Positions 14,807 through 23,853 of a stretch of DNA of 64,000 nucleotides are shown piece after piece. The position numbers were made by a program, and so were the translations under genes. The stretch lies in contig NZ_SEBS01000030.1 of the NCBI RefSeq assembly GCF_004211145.1, positions 1-64,000 of the forward strand, given 5' to 3'. The notes beneath the pieces are model-generated. The model was not told the origin of the DNA, did no database searches, and worked only from the letters and a program-made list of their open reading frames with translations. Origin of the DNA: Flavobacterium sp. GTDB taxonomy: Bacteria > Bacteroidota > Bacteroidia > Flavobacteriales > Flavobacteriaceae. How positions within the stretch are numbered: the stretch's first letter is position 1; every line of letters starts with the position of its first letter.

Positions 14807-17614
14807 ATGCGACTAAAAAACACCTGTATTGCCGTTCTTATTTTATTTTTCAGCGTTGTTTCGACACCTGTTTTTTCCCAATGTTTCCAAATAGAAAGTA
14901 TTTTGGTCGACGCTTGCGGACCGCAGGAAGGCTTGAATGAAATGGTGCGTTTTAAAGTCGGCGCGACCGCGGTCAACACGTCGAATCTTAGCGTGGATTG
15001 GCCCAACAACAACTGGCAGGGATTGATCCAGAACGCCGTGACGAACCAAAAAGTCGCGACGCTCAACGCCGACATCCTTGACGCCGGAGGTTGCGGACAA
15101 CTCATCCAGCCGACCGGAGGCGTTTTGCCGGCCAACGCGAGAGTGATTTTAGTGACGAGCCATCTGTTCGATACGGCGCTCAATCAATTCGGTCCGATTA
15201 CCGAAGATATCTATATTCTTTTCCAAAATAACACGAATGTTACGTCAGGTCATTTCGCCAATTCGGGAACGGGTTTGCGCACTCTCGAGATTTCATTCGG
15301 AAGTTGCTCCGATTCGGTCACCTACGACCGCGAATTGCTTATCGATGAAAATGGTGTGACAACCGCAGGCGATGGCGCGACCGTGGAATTTACTGCGGCC
15401 GGCGTAGCGACATACACGAATTACGGCTGTTCGGCCCCGGTTCCTCCGTTTACGGTTCAGGCGGGGTCGAATTTGAACGCTTGCGCAGGAAGTACGATTT
15501 CGCTCGTCGGGCAGGCGCAAGGCCAGCAAAGTGTGAGTTGGGGCGCGGCTTCGGGGAGTTTTTCCTCGGGATCGGCTTTGACTACGAATTATACGATTCC
15601 GGCGAACGCGACGGGTTCGGTCGTGTTGACGTTGTCGGCGACCAATACGTGCGGCGCCGTGATCTCGGATACTGTGACGATTACGATTACGTCGGCAATC
15701 ACGCCGAATTTCGCGACAACATTGACGCTTTGCCAAAACGCGACGGCTCCGGTTTTAGCGACGACTTCCCCGAACGGAATCGTCGGAACTTGGAATCCAT
15801 CGGCAATTAACAATACGGCAAGCGCAACCTATGTTTTCACTCCGACCGCGAACCAATGCGCGTCTCCGATTACATTATCGGTCACAGTTACGAATTCGAT
15901 CGTTCCTGATTTCGCGACGACATTGACGCTTTGCCAAAACGCGACGGCTCCGGTTTTAGCGACGACTTCCCCGAACGGAATTGTCGGAACTTGGAATCCG
16001 TCGACAATAAATAACACGGCGAGCGGAACGTATATTTTCACTCCGACCGCGAACCAGTGTGCGGCTCCAATTACGTTGTCGGTCACCGTTACGAATTCGA
16101 TCGTTCCTGATTTCGCGACGACGTTGACGCTTTGCCAAAACGCGACGGCTCCGGTTTTAGCGACGACTTCTCCTAATGGAATTGTCGGAACTTGGAATCC
16201 GTCGGCAATAAACAACACGGCGAGCGGAACGTATGTTTTCACTCCGAACGCGAACCAATGCGCGTCTCCAATTACGTTGTCGGTCACAATTACGAATTCG
16301 ATAGTTCCCGATTTCGCGCCGACATTGACGTTGTGCCAGAATGCGACGGCACCGGTTTTAGCGACGACTTCCCCGAACGGAATTATCGGAACTTGGAATC
16401 CGTCGACAATAAACAATACGGCGAGCGCGACGTATATTTTCACTCCGAATGCAAACCAATGCGCGGCTCCAATTACATTGTCGGTCACAGTTACGAATTC
16501 GATCGTTCCTGATTTTGCGACGACGTTGACGCTTTGCCAAAACGCGACGGCTCCGGTTTTAGCGACGACTTCCCCTAATGGAATATCGGGAACTTGGAAT
16601 CCATCGGCAATAAACAACACGGTGAGCGGAACGTATATTTTCACTCCGACCGCGAACCAATGCGCGGCTCCAATTACGCTGTCGGTCACAATTACGAATT
16701 CGATCGTTCCTGATTTCGCGCCGACATTGACGCTGTGCCAAAACGCGACCGCTCCGGTTTTAGCGACGACTTCACCGAACGGAATTATCGGAACTTGGAA
16801 TCCATCGGCAATAAACAACACGGCGAGCGCGACGTATATTTTCACTCCAACCGCAAACCAATGCGCGTCTCCGATTACATTGTCGGTCACAATTACAAAT
16901 TCGATCGTTCCTGATTTCGCGACGACATTGACGCTTTGCCAAAATGCAGCGGCTCCGGTTTTAGCGACGACTTCCCCGAACGGAATTACGGGAACATGGA
17001 ATCCGTCGACCATCGACAACCAAAATAATGCGACGTACGAATTTACTCCTGATGCGGGACAATGTGCGCAAAACGTGACCTTGACGGTAGCAGTTGGAAT
17101 TCTTTCGTTTGAAATCGAAGGCAATTGCCAAAATGGGGATTTCGTGCTTTTGCCGACGAGTTTGACACTTGGCGCGCAAAACGTTTCGTATGAATGGACC
17201 GATGCTTCGGGCGCCGTCGTCGGACAGGAGGAAACCCTAAACATAACGGATCTCGTAAATGGCACGAATGCCGAATTCCCGATGCAGTTTACGCTGACGG
17301 TCGAATTGGCGTCGGGTTGTTCGGCCTTCCGAAATTACACTGTGGAAAGTATTTTCTGCACGGTTCCGAAAGGTGTTTCGGCGAACGGCGACGGGCTCAA
17401 CGACAGTTTCGATCTGACCGGCCTGAACGTGAAAGAGCTAAAGATCTATAACCGATTCGGGGCCGAAGTGTATAGCCGACGCGATTATACGAACCAATGG
17501 GTCGGACAATCGAGCAACGGAAACGAATTGCCCGACGCCACGTATTTCTATGTGATGACGACCACCGACGGAAAATCCCGCACCGGTTGGGTGTACTTGA
17601 TACGACGTTCGTAG
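14807..17614 (+). CDS. T9SS type B surface protein with seven 67-residue repeats
   Basis: A 935-residue exported protein. The signal peptide ends near VVSTPVFSQ. Residues ~26-215 form a unique N-terminal domain reminiscent of lamin-tail modules (ILVDACGPQEGLNEMVRF, NNNWQG). An Ig/PKD-like segment follows at about 220-300 (CAGSTISLVGQAQGQQSVSW). Seven tandem repeats of 67 residues (about 302-764) each contain TLCQNATAPVLATTSPNGI, GTWNPS and YVFTP..NQCA. The C-terminal ~85 residues are the CHU_C/gliding-motility domain (SANGDGLNDSF, LKIYNRFGAEVY, ATYFYVMTT), a type B T9SS signal. It should be displayed or released at the cell surface, probably as an adhesin. The next gene encodes a sister protein with the same repeats. 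Confidence 0.93.
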   Translation: MRLKNTCIAVLILFFSVVSTPVFSQCFQIESILVDACGPQEGLNEMVRFKVGATAVNTSNLSVDWPNNNWQGLIQNAVTNQKVATLNADILDAGGCGQLIQPTGGVLPANARVILVTSHLFDTALNQFGPITEDIYILFQNNTNVTSGHFANSGTGLRTLEISFGSCSDSVTYDRELLIDENGVTTAGDGATVEFTAAGVATYTNYGCSAPVPPFTVQAGSNLNACAGSTISLVGQAQGQQSVSWGAASGSFSSGSALTTNYTIPANATGSVVLTLSATNTCGAVISDTVTITITSAITPNFATTLTLCQNATAPVLATTSPNGIVGTWNPSAINNTASATYVFTPTANQCASPITLSVTVTNSIVPDFATTLTLCQNATAPVLATTSPNGIVGTWNPSTINNTASGTYIFTPTANQCAAPITLSVTVTNSIVPDFATTLTLCQNATAPVLATTSPNGIVGTWNPSAINNTASGTYVFTPNANQCASPITLSVTITNSIVPDFAPTLTLCQNATAPVLATTSPNGIIGTWNPSTINNTASATYIFTPNANQCAAPITLSVTVTNSIVPDFATTLTLCQNATAPVLATTSPNGISGTWNPSAINNTVSGTYIFTPTANQCAAPITLSVTITNSIVPDFAPTLTLCQNATAPVLATTSPNGIIGTWNPSAINNTASATYIFTPTANQCASPITLSVTITNSIVPDFATTLTLCQNAAAPVLATTSPNGITGTWNPSTIDNQNNATYEFTPDAGQCAQNVTLTVAVGILSFEIEGNCQNGDFVLLPTSLTLGAQNVSYEWTDASGAVVGQEETLNITDLVNGTNAEFPMQFTLTVELASGCSAFRNYTVESIFCTVPKGVSANGDGLNDSFDLTGLNVKELKIYNRFGAEVYSRRDYTNQWVGQSSNGNELPDATYFYVMTTTDGKSRTGWVYLIRRS
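15710..17097 (+). repeat. seven tandem 201-bp coding repeats
   Basis: Unit starts are at 15710, 15911, 16112, 16313, 16514, 16715 and 16916, exactly 201 bp apart. Nucleotide identity is high, and the last unit is more diverged, with a shorter end near 17097. The neighbouring gene carries twelve units of the same family. Confidence 0.95.
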
Positions 17615-17621
17615 ATTTTGA

Positions 17622-17629
17622 TATTTTTG
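17622..17629 (+). promoter_or_regulatory. -7 box for the second type B surface protein gene
   Basis: TATTTTTG lies eight bases after the preceding stop codon and 20 bases before ATG 17650. The second gene may therefore be transcribed independently despite the 35-base intergenic gap. Confidence 0.5.
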
Positions 17630-17649
17630 TAAGCTAATTTTTTGATATA

Positions 17650-20600
17650 ATGCCGATTGCCACAATGGATGTACGCTTTACTTACTTGAAAACTCTTTTT
17701 TGCCTGCTCGTATTCTCGTCGATTTTCACGACCGATGCAAACGCCCAGGTTTATCGACACGAATTCGGTACGACCGCGATCAATGCGCATCCATATACCG
17801 CGGCTCCGAACGCAATCGACACCAACCTATCGACTTCAGGTTGGAGCAACTCGACAGGCGTGTGGACGAGTGCTGCGGGCAATGCAGGGCAAGCCATACG
17901 GCTTACATCTACGGGTTCGGCGACGATAACTTTGGCACTCAATGTGGCGCCGAATTACGCGCTCAACGTTACGTCTTTCGATTTTTGGAGAATGCGTAGC
18001 AATACGGGCGCGACGAACTTTACCCTCGCGATAAACGGTACGCCGATAGGAGCGGGCACGATCGGAACTACCGGAGCCGCTTTGGGAAACACACCGGTGT
18101 CGAACACCGCATCAGGATTTACGGGCGCGGTGACGGTAACTTTGACGGTTACGGGTGCGACGGGCGGTACGTTCCGGCTTGACGATTTTACGTTGTACGG
18201 AAGTGTCGTGACGACGTGTACGGGCTCGACAGTCACATCGATTTTTCCGACGACTGGCCCCGAACATACTTTGGTCAATATTTCAGGCAACGGGTTCCAA
18301 TCGGGAAGCGGCACGACATCGGTAACTTTCAATGGAGTCGCGGCCGCGTTCACCGTCATCTCGAACATGTTGATACAAGCGTACGTTCCGGCCGGAAACG
18401 CTACGGGATTGATTGGCGTGGTTACGAATGCGTGCCCGGCTTTTTCAATTCAACCTTTTACGGAGATCGTTTCGGTGGCCTTGCCCAATTATTCGACCGA
18501 CATTTACATCTCTGAGGTGTACGATGCGCAGGCCGGCGACGGAGGCGTGATCGAAATTTACAACGGCACCAACGCCACGGTGAATCTTTCTAATTATTCG
18601 ATCCGACGATACGGCGATGTAGGCGGATCAACTTTTTACGAATTCAACCTTGTGGGAACGCTCGCGCCGGGCGGCATTCATCTGGTTGGCATCGGAGTGG
18701 GAACGGCGCCTTGCAGCATCGTCGAAGGCACGCATTACGACACTGGTTTCAACGCCGACGATGATTTGCAGTTGCTGAAAAACGGGTCGATAATAGACGA
18801 CGTGCACGCGCCCAACAACGTTGGTTTTTCAATCTTGAGAAATCCCGACGCGATTGCGCCGAAAGTGATTTTCGATGCCGCCGACTGGACGATCAACGAT
18901 ACCGAAAGTTGTACCGATATCGGGCAATTCAGTCCACCGTTGGCGCAACTTCCCGCGAGTCCGCAACCAGCCAGCGTCGTGATTTGCGAGAATGGCTCGG
19001 CGAGTTTTTCGGCTATCGTGCCGAATCCTGCAATATATACGTATCAATGGAAAATGCTCAATTCGGCGGGCGCTTGGGTAAATGTGCCCAACGCGGCTCC
19101 GTATTCGGGCGCAAATACGGCGACACTGACTATCACCTCGACTCCGGTTTCACTCGACAATTCACAGTTTTACTGCGCGATCGGCATCAACGGAAGTGTC
19201 GCGGTCAGCAATGCGGCACAACTCGAAGTCAATCCCGGACTCGCTCCTGATTTCCCGACGACGGCCACGATCTGTTCCGGAGACACGGCCCCGATTCTGG
19301 CGACGACATCTCCGAATGGCGTGACGGGAACCTGGTCGCCAGCAGTCGTAAGCAACACGGCAAGTGGAACATACATATTTACGCCGGGTGGTTCGTGCGG
19401 CGTGCCATTTGTGTTTACGGTTACGGTTACAACGCCGATCGTTCCCAATTTCGCGAGCTCGGCGACAATCTGCCAAAATATGGCGGGTCCGAGCCTATCA
19501 ACGACTTCGCCCAATGGAATTACGGGAACGTGGAGTCCGTCGGTCATGGACAACCAGAACAGCGGCACCTATGTTTTTACGCCGACTGCGGGCCAATGTG
19601 CGACACAAGCGACTTTAGTAGTGACGATTACGCCGAACGTCGTTCCCAATTTCGCGACGACATTGACGTTGTGCCAAGGATCGACCGCGCCCGTTTTGGC
19701 GACGACTTCCTCGAACGGGATTTCGGGAATTTGGAATCCATCGACGATAAATAATGCGGCAAGCGGCAACTATATTTTTACGCCGAATTTGGGTCAATGC
19801 GCGACATCGGTCACGCTCGCAGTCACGGTCACGAACAGCATCGTTCCTGATTTCGCATCGACACTGACATTGTGCACGGGTTCGGTTGCAACGACTCTCG
19901 CGACGACTTCTCCAAATGGAATCACGGGAACTTGGAATCCGTCATCGATAAACAATACTGCGAATGGAAGTTATGTTTTCACGCCGAATTCAGGCCAGTG
20001 CGCGGTTCCATTTACGCTCGCGGTAACTGTGACAAATACGATTGTTCCAAACTTCGCCACGACATTGACGCTCTGCCAAGGCTCAACGGCTCCCGTTTTG
20101 GCTACGACTTCACCGAACGGAATCGTCGGGACCTGGAATCCTGCAGCGATCAATAATACGACGAGTGGCAGTTATGTGTTTACGCCGAATCCAAATCAAT
20201 GCGCGACTCCGATTACGTTGGCCGTTACGGTTACGAACAGCATCGTTCCTGACTTTGCGACGACGTTGACGCTTTGTCAGAATTCGGTCGCTCCGGTGTT
20301 GGCGACGACCTCTCCAAATGGGATTTCGGGAACTTGGAATCCGTCGGTGATCAACAACCAGACGAGCGCAAATTATATTTTTACGCCGACTTCGGGACAA
20401 TGTGCGACTCTAATTACTTTGGCGGTTTCGGTCACAAACCAGATCGTTCCGAATTTCGCGACGACGTTGACGTTGTGTAACGGCGCGACGGCTCCGGCTT
20501 TGGCGACGACTTCCCCGAACGGGATTTCGGGAACGTGGAGTCCGACGACAATCAACAACACTTCGACGGCGAGTTATATTTTCACACCGACTTCAGGTCA

Positions 20601-22377
20601 ATGCGCCACTTCAGTCACGCTCGTGGTTACGGTCACGAATACGATCGTTCCAAACTTCGCCACGACGTTGACGCTTTGCCAAGGAACGACGGCTCCCGTT
20701 TTGGCGACGACTTCACCCAACGGAATCGTCGGGACCTGGAATCCTGCAGCGATCAATAATACGACGAGCAGCAGTTATGTGTTCACGCCGAATCCGAACC
20801 AATGCGCGACGCCGATTACGTTGGCCGTTACGGTGACGAACAGCATCGTTCCTGATTTTGGGACGACGTTGACGCTTTGCCAGAATTCGGTCGCTCCGGT
20901 TTTGGCGACGACTTCCCCGAACGGGATTTCGGGAACTTGGAATCCGTCGGTGATTAACAACCAGACGAGCGCAAATTATATTTTTACACCGACTTCGGGA
21001 CAATGTGCGACTCCACTTACTTTGGCGGTTTCGGTTACAAACCAGATCGTTCCGAACTTCGCGACGACGTTGACGTTGTGTAACGGCGCGACGGCTCCGG
21101 CTTTGGCGACGACTTCCCCGAACGGGATTTCGGGAACCTGGAGTCCGACGACGATCAATAACACTTCGACGGCGAGTTATATTTTCACACCGACTTCAGG
21201 TCAATGCGCCACTTCAGTCACGCTCGTGGTTACGGTCACGAATACGATCGTTCCAAGCTTCGCCACGACGTTGACGCTTTGCCAAGGCACGACGGCTCCG
21301 GTTTTGGCGACGACTTCCCCGAACGGAATTGTCGGAACTTGGAATCCGGCGACAATCAGCAATACGACGAGCGGCAATTATGTGTTCACGCCGAATCCAA
21401 ATCAATGCGCAACTCCGATTACGTTGGCCGTTACGGTTACGAACAGCATCGTTCCTGACTTTGCGACGACGTTGACGCTTTGCCAGAATTCGACGGCTCC
21501 GGTTTTGGCGACGACTTCACCGAACGGGATTTCGGGAACTTGGAATCCGTCGGTGATCAACAACCAAATAAGCGCGAATTATATTTTTACGCCGACTTCG
21601 GGACAATGCGCGAGTCAAGTAACGTTGGCCGTTACCGTGAACGCGTTGCCAAATCCGAGGATCAACGACGGCGCAATCTGTTTGGACGACGCAGGCCAGC
21701 CGATCACGACTCACTTGCTATCGACAGGACTTCCGAACTCGGGTTATACATTTGTCTGGACTTTGAACGGCGCGCCGCTTCCGACCACGACGAACGCGCA
21801 CACGGCGACCGAGGCCGGGACGTATGAAGTTACGGTGACAAATGCGGCGACAGGTTGTTCGAATTCGGATCAGGCGACCGTGACCGCTACGAGTGGAATC
21901 ACAGTCAACGCGAACACGCCGGCTGATTTTACGGGTGGAATTGTGACCATACAAGTTTCGGGAGGTTCGGGCAATTATACGTTTACGCTCGACGGTGAAA
22001 TCGCGCAGACAACTGGTGTTTTCTACGGATTGCAGTCGGGCGAGCACACGATCTTCGTGCAGGACGTGAACGGTTGTGATTCGGAAACGGTTACGATTTT
22101 CTTGCTCAATTATCCGAAATTCTTCACTCCGAACGGCGACGGTTATCACGACATCTGGAACATTTCAGGACTTGATGACCAGCCTGATGCGAGAATTCAC
22201 ATTTTCGACCGATACGGGAAGCTGCTCAAAACCTTGCAACCGTCATCGACGACGGGTTGGGACGGAACCTACAACGGACATTCTTTGCTCGCGACCGATT
22301 ATTGGTTTTTACTCGAATATCGCGACCGCGTTGGGACGAGAAAGGAATTCAAGGCGCACTTTTCTTTGAAACGATAA
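17650..22377 (+). CDS. T9SS type B multidomain surface protein with twelve 67-residue repeats
   Basis: A 1575-residue exported protein; ATG 17665 is an alternative start. The signal peptide ends near TTDANAQ. In order: a beta-sandwich (about 33-190, LTVTGATGGTFRLDDFTLYG); an IPT/TIG-like domain (about 195-270, VTSIFPTTGPEHTLVNISGN); a lamin-tail-like domain (about 283-420, DIYISEVYDAQAGDGGVIEI, LSNYSIRRYG); an Ig-like domain (about 440-530, ASVVICENGSASFSAIVPN); twelve repeats (about 535-1335); two further beta domains; and a C-terminal type B sorting domain (FFTPNGDGYHDIWNI, IFDRYGKLLK, GWDGTYNG, FKAHFSLKR). It is probably an adhesin or gliding-related surface filament protein. Repeat units 5-7 and 8-10 form a higher-order triplet. 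Confidence 0.93.
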   Translation: MPIATMDVRFTYLKTLFCLLVFSSIFTTDANAQVYRHEFGTTAINAHPYTAAPNAIDTNLSTSGWSNSTGVWTSAAGNAGQAIRLTSTGSATITLALNVAPNYALNVTSFDFWRMRSNTGATNFTLAINGTPIGAGTIGTTGAALGNTPVSNTASGFTGAVTVTLTVTGATGGTFRLDDFTLYGSVVTTCTGSTVTSIFPTTGPEHTLVNISGNGFQSGSGTTSVTFNGVAAAFTVISNMLIQAYVPAGNATGLIGVVTNACPAFSIQPFTEIVSVALPNYSTDIYISEVYDAQAGDGGVIEIYNGTNATVNLSNYSIRRYGDVGGSTFYEFNLVGTLAPGGIHLVGIGVGTAPCSIVEGTHYDTGFNADDDLQLLKNGSIIDDVHAPNNVGFSILRNPDAIAPKVIFDAADWTINDTESCTDIGQFSPPLAQLPASPQPASVVICENGSASFSAIVPNPAIYTYQWKMLNSAGAWVNVPNAAPYSGANTATLTITSTPVSLDNSQFYCAIGINGSVAVSNAAQLEVNPGLAPDFPTTATICSGDTAPILATTSPNGVTGTWSPAVVSNTASGTYIFTPGGSCGVPFVFTVTVTTPIVPNFASSATICQNMAGPSLSTTSPNGITGTWSPSVMDNQNSGTYVFTPTAGQCATQATLVVTITPNVVPNFATTLTLCQGSTAPVLATTSSNGISGIWNPSTINNAASGNYIFTPNLGQCATSVTLAVTVTNSIVPDFASTLTLCTGSVATTLATTSPNGITGTWNPSSINNTANGSYVFTPNSGQCAVPFTLAVTVTNTIVPNFATTLTLCQGSTAPVLATTSPNGIVGTWNPAAINNTTSGSYVFTPNPNQCATPITLAVTVTNSIVPDFATTLTLCQNSVAPVLATTSPNGISGTWNPSVINNQTSANYIFTPTSGQCATLITLAVSVTNQIVPNFATTLTLCNGATAPALATTSPNGISGTWSPTTINNTSTASYIFTPTSGQCATSVTLVVTVTNTIVPNFATTLTLCQGTTAPVLATTSPNGIVGTWNPAAINNTTSSSYVFTPNPNQCATPITLAVTVTNSIVPDFGTTLTLCQNSVAPVLATTSPNGISGTWNPSVINNQTSANYIFTPTSGQCATPLTLAVSVTNQIVPNFATTLTLCNGATAPALATTSPNGISGTWSPTTINNTSTASYIFTPTSGQCATSVTLVVTVTNTIVPSFATTLTLCQGTTAPVLATTSPNGIVGTWNPATISNTTSGNYVFTPNPNQCATPITLAVTVTNSIVPDFATTLTLCQNSTAPVLATTSPNGISGTWNPSVINNQISANYIFTPTSGQCASQVTLAVTVNALPNPRINDGAICLDDAGQPITTHLLSTGLPNSGYTFVWTLNGAPLPTTTNAHTATEAGTYEVTVTNAATGCSNSDQATVTATSGITVNANTPADFTGGIVTIQVSGGSGNYTFTLDGEIAQTTGVFYGLQSGEHTIFVQDVNGCDSETVTIFLLNYPKFFTPNGDGYHDIWNISGLDDQPDARIHIFDRYGKLLKTLQPSSTTGWDGTYNGHSLLATDYWFLLEYRDRVGTRKEFKAHFSLKR
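19252..21657 (+). repeat. twelve tandem coding repeats with a 603-bp higher-order period
   Basis: Units start at 19252, 19450, 19651, 19852, 20053, 20254, 20455, 20656, 20857, 21058, 21259 and 21460. The first is 198 bp and the next ten are 201 bp; the last unit runs 198 bp to 21657. Units 5, 8 and 11 are alike (CQG..APVL, FTPNPNQCA), as are 6, 9 and 12 (CQNS, INNQ), and 7 and 10 (CNGATAPAL). A three-unit block has therefore been duplicated. Confidence 0.95.
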
Positions 22378-22380
22378 GTT

Positions 22381-23004
22381 TTATTCGGAAATCAGATACG
22401 CTTTTTTGATGACATCAAGCGCGGGAAACGTGCGTAAAAAGTCGTTTCGGTCATTGTACATGATCTCCGACGCCTGCATCGATCGGTCGCCGTAACCTGA
22501 ATGTAACGACTCTACGACGTCCATTCCTTTGACGACATTCCCAAACGCGGGATAACCTTTTACGCCGTCGACGACCGTGGTATCGAGTTCGGGATTGTTG
22601 TTGAGGTTGATGAAAAGCTCGAGGTCGCGCGAATCTTTGCCGTAACGCGCAAAACTGACCGTACCTTTTTTATTGCTCAAGACAACAGGTTCGTCGGGAA
22701 TCCTGACCGCTTGCCACTGCTTCATGATCGCGGTATTCGTGTTTCCGAATTGCGCCAGATACTGCGGCAGCACCCTATAAAAAATCGCGTTGTCGTAATA
22801 ATCGTGGCTGACGAGCTGGAAAACCCTGTCGGCGGCCGCGGGCGATAGTTTGCGTTCGACTTCGATATCGAAATTTCCTTTCGTGGTCTCGAAGCGCGCG
22901 GTGAATTTTTCGGGCGCTTTTTCAGTCGTCCAGTCGGGATCGAACGTCGGTTTGGAACATCCGAAAACGAACATTATTATAAGGAAGGAAACTATTTTTT
23001 TCAT
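22381..23004 (-). CDS. cyclophilin-type peptidylprolyl isomerase lipoprotein
   Basis: A 207-residue protein with a lipoprotein signal (MKKIVSFLIIMFVFGCSKP, lipobox Cys 16). The cyclophilin domain spans about 35-195: FETTKGNFDIEVERKLSPAA, then ADRVFQLVSHDYYDNAIFYR with the catalytic Arg-equivalent region, LAQFGNTN, KGTVSFARYGKDS and YPAFGNVVKGMDVVESL. It is expected to assist folding of proline-containing proteins in the periplasm. It starts one base after the stop of the XRE/S24 regulator gene, so the two are probably co-transcribed, although no functional link is obvious. Some active-site positions (the usual QGGD) are replaced by LAQFGNTN, so activity may be weak. Confidence 0.9.
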   Translation of the reverse strand: MKKIVSFLIIMFVFGCSKPTFDPDWTTEKAPEKFTARFETTKGNFDIEVERKLSPAAADRVFQLVSHDYYDNAIFYRVLPQYLAQFGNTNTAIMKQWQAVRIPDEPVVLSNKKGTVSFARYGKDSRDLELFINLNNNPELDTTVVDGVKGYPAFGNVVKGMDVVESLHSGYGDRSMQASEIMYNDRNDFLRTFPALDVIKKAYLISE

Positions 23005-23005
23005 T

Positions 23006-23773
23006 TCAGTTTATTTTCGATTTGATCGATGCGATCTCATTGCGCAGCCCGAGTAGGATGTCCTTCATATTTTCCATGCTCGCGTCGAACGGTTCGGCTT
23101 CGTTGAGGTCGAGGCTGCATTCGAATTTCCAGATTTCGAGAATGTCCGACGCCTTGATCTGGTAGGGTTCGTAAAATCGGTTGTCCGACTCGAGCAACAA
23201 CGTGTTTTTCCCGTTTCGATTGAGTCTTTTGTACACGATTCCTTCGCTTTTCGTGAGTAAAATATACGTTTTTCCATCGAGAACATCGCCAAGTTTCTCC
23301 ACATAACGCCCGATCACATACGAGCCGCTTTGGTGTGGCGGCATGGAATCTCCGTCGATGGGGAACGCCCTGAATTTACCGTTTCGCAGGAATGGAAGCG
23401 AAATGTGCTGCAGGTTTTCGATGAACTCGGGATCGGCATAACCCAATGCATATCCGGCCTTCGCCTTGTGCGGAATGATCTCGATGAGGTTTTCGCCGAA
23501 ATTGTCGACCTTGATAGGTAATAAAATCCGGTTGTCGGGCAACTTCATCAAGTCATCGACGGAAATTTTCCGGATGTCGACCGTGAGCAAAAGATCGATG
23601 CTCAGATAGAAAAACCGCGACAACGCCACGAGGATTTCGGGCGGTGGCGAGTTGACTCCATCCTCATATTTTGCGTAGCGATCGCGTGATATGGACAATG
23701 TTTCGGCCACCTCGCGCTGGGAGCGTTCGCGCTTGATACGCAGGTGCTTGATGTTATCTGAAAATAGCGACAT
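23006..23773 (-). CDS. XRE-family regulator with S24/LexA-like domain
   Basis: A 255-residue DNA-binding regulator. Residues 5-62 form a helix-turn-helix (DNIKHLRIKRERSQREVAET, then LSISRDRYAKYEDG). Residues ~120-215 form a peptidase S24-like domain: FRAFPIDGDSMPPHQSGSYV has the G-D-S-M signature, and DGKTYILLTKSEGIVYKRL sits at the place of the catalytic Lys. Such proteins repress their own promoter and neighbours and may self-cleave on DNA damage, like LexA or CI. Two near-identical palindromes lie in the 80-base region shared with the divergent AlkB gene, one over each promoter, strongly suggesting autoregulation plus control of a DNA-repair gene. Whether self-cleavage occurs is open; no clear Ala-Gly cleavage site was found. 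Confidence 0.9.
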   Translation of the reverse strand: MSLFSDNIKHLRIKRERSQREVAETLSISRDRYAKYEDGVNSPPPEILVALSRFFYLSIDLLLTVDIRKISVDDLMKLPDNRILLPIKVDNFGENLIEIIPHKAKAGYALGYADPEFIENLQHISLPFLRNGKFRAFPIDGDSMPPHQSGSYVIGRYVEKLGDVLDGKTYILLTKSEGIVYKRLNRNGKNTLLLESDNRFYEPYQIKASDILEIWKFECSLDLNEAEPFDASMENMKDILLGLRNEIASIKSKIN

Positions 23774-23779
23774 ATAAAT

Positions 23780-23798
23780 TTGTGATGATTCGTCACAA
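23780..23798. promoter_or_regulatory. palindromic operator 1
   Basis: TTGTGATGATTCGTCACAA: perfect 6-bp arms TTGTGA/TCACAA around a 7-base centre. It lies between the -7 box of the XRE/S24 gene (minus strand, 23799-23806) and that gene's ATG, covering its expected transcription start. Confidence 0.65.
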
Positions 23799-23806
23799 CA
23801 AATATA
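23799..23806 (-). promoter_or_regulatory. -7 box for the XRE/S24 regulator gene
   Basis: The minus strand reads TATATTTG, an exact TAnnTTTG match that directly abuts operator 1. Confidence 0.6.
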
Positions 23807-23813
23807 TTAAAAT

Positions 23814-23832
23814 TTGTGATATATCGTCATAT
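23814..23832. promoter_or_regulatory. palindromic operator 2
   Basis: TTGTGATATATCGTCATAT repeats operator 1 in the same orientation (TTGTGAT, then TCGTCA), with a degenerate right arm. The centres of the two sites are 34 bp apart, about three helical turns. The site overlaps the -7 box of the AlkB gene. Confidence 0.6.
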
Positions 23833-23837
23833 ATTTG
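23830..23837 (+). promoter_or_regulatory. -7 box for the alkB-like gene
   Basis: TATATTTG followed by CG matches TAnnTTTG. It overlaps the end of operator 2 and precedes the ATG at 23854 by 16 bases. Confidence 0.6.
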
Positions 23838-23853
23838 CGACAGAGGAATTTAC

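Noticed and set aside
15829..17265. A 478-codon open frame on the minus strand inside the repeats of the first surface protein
   Set aside because: Its own repeats exactly mirror the plus-strand units. It has no promoter or start context, and the plus-strand frame has signal peptide, repeats and T9SS domain in one reading frame, so this is a shadow of biased codons.
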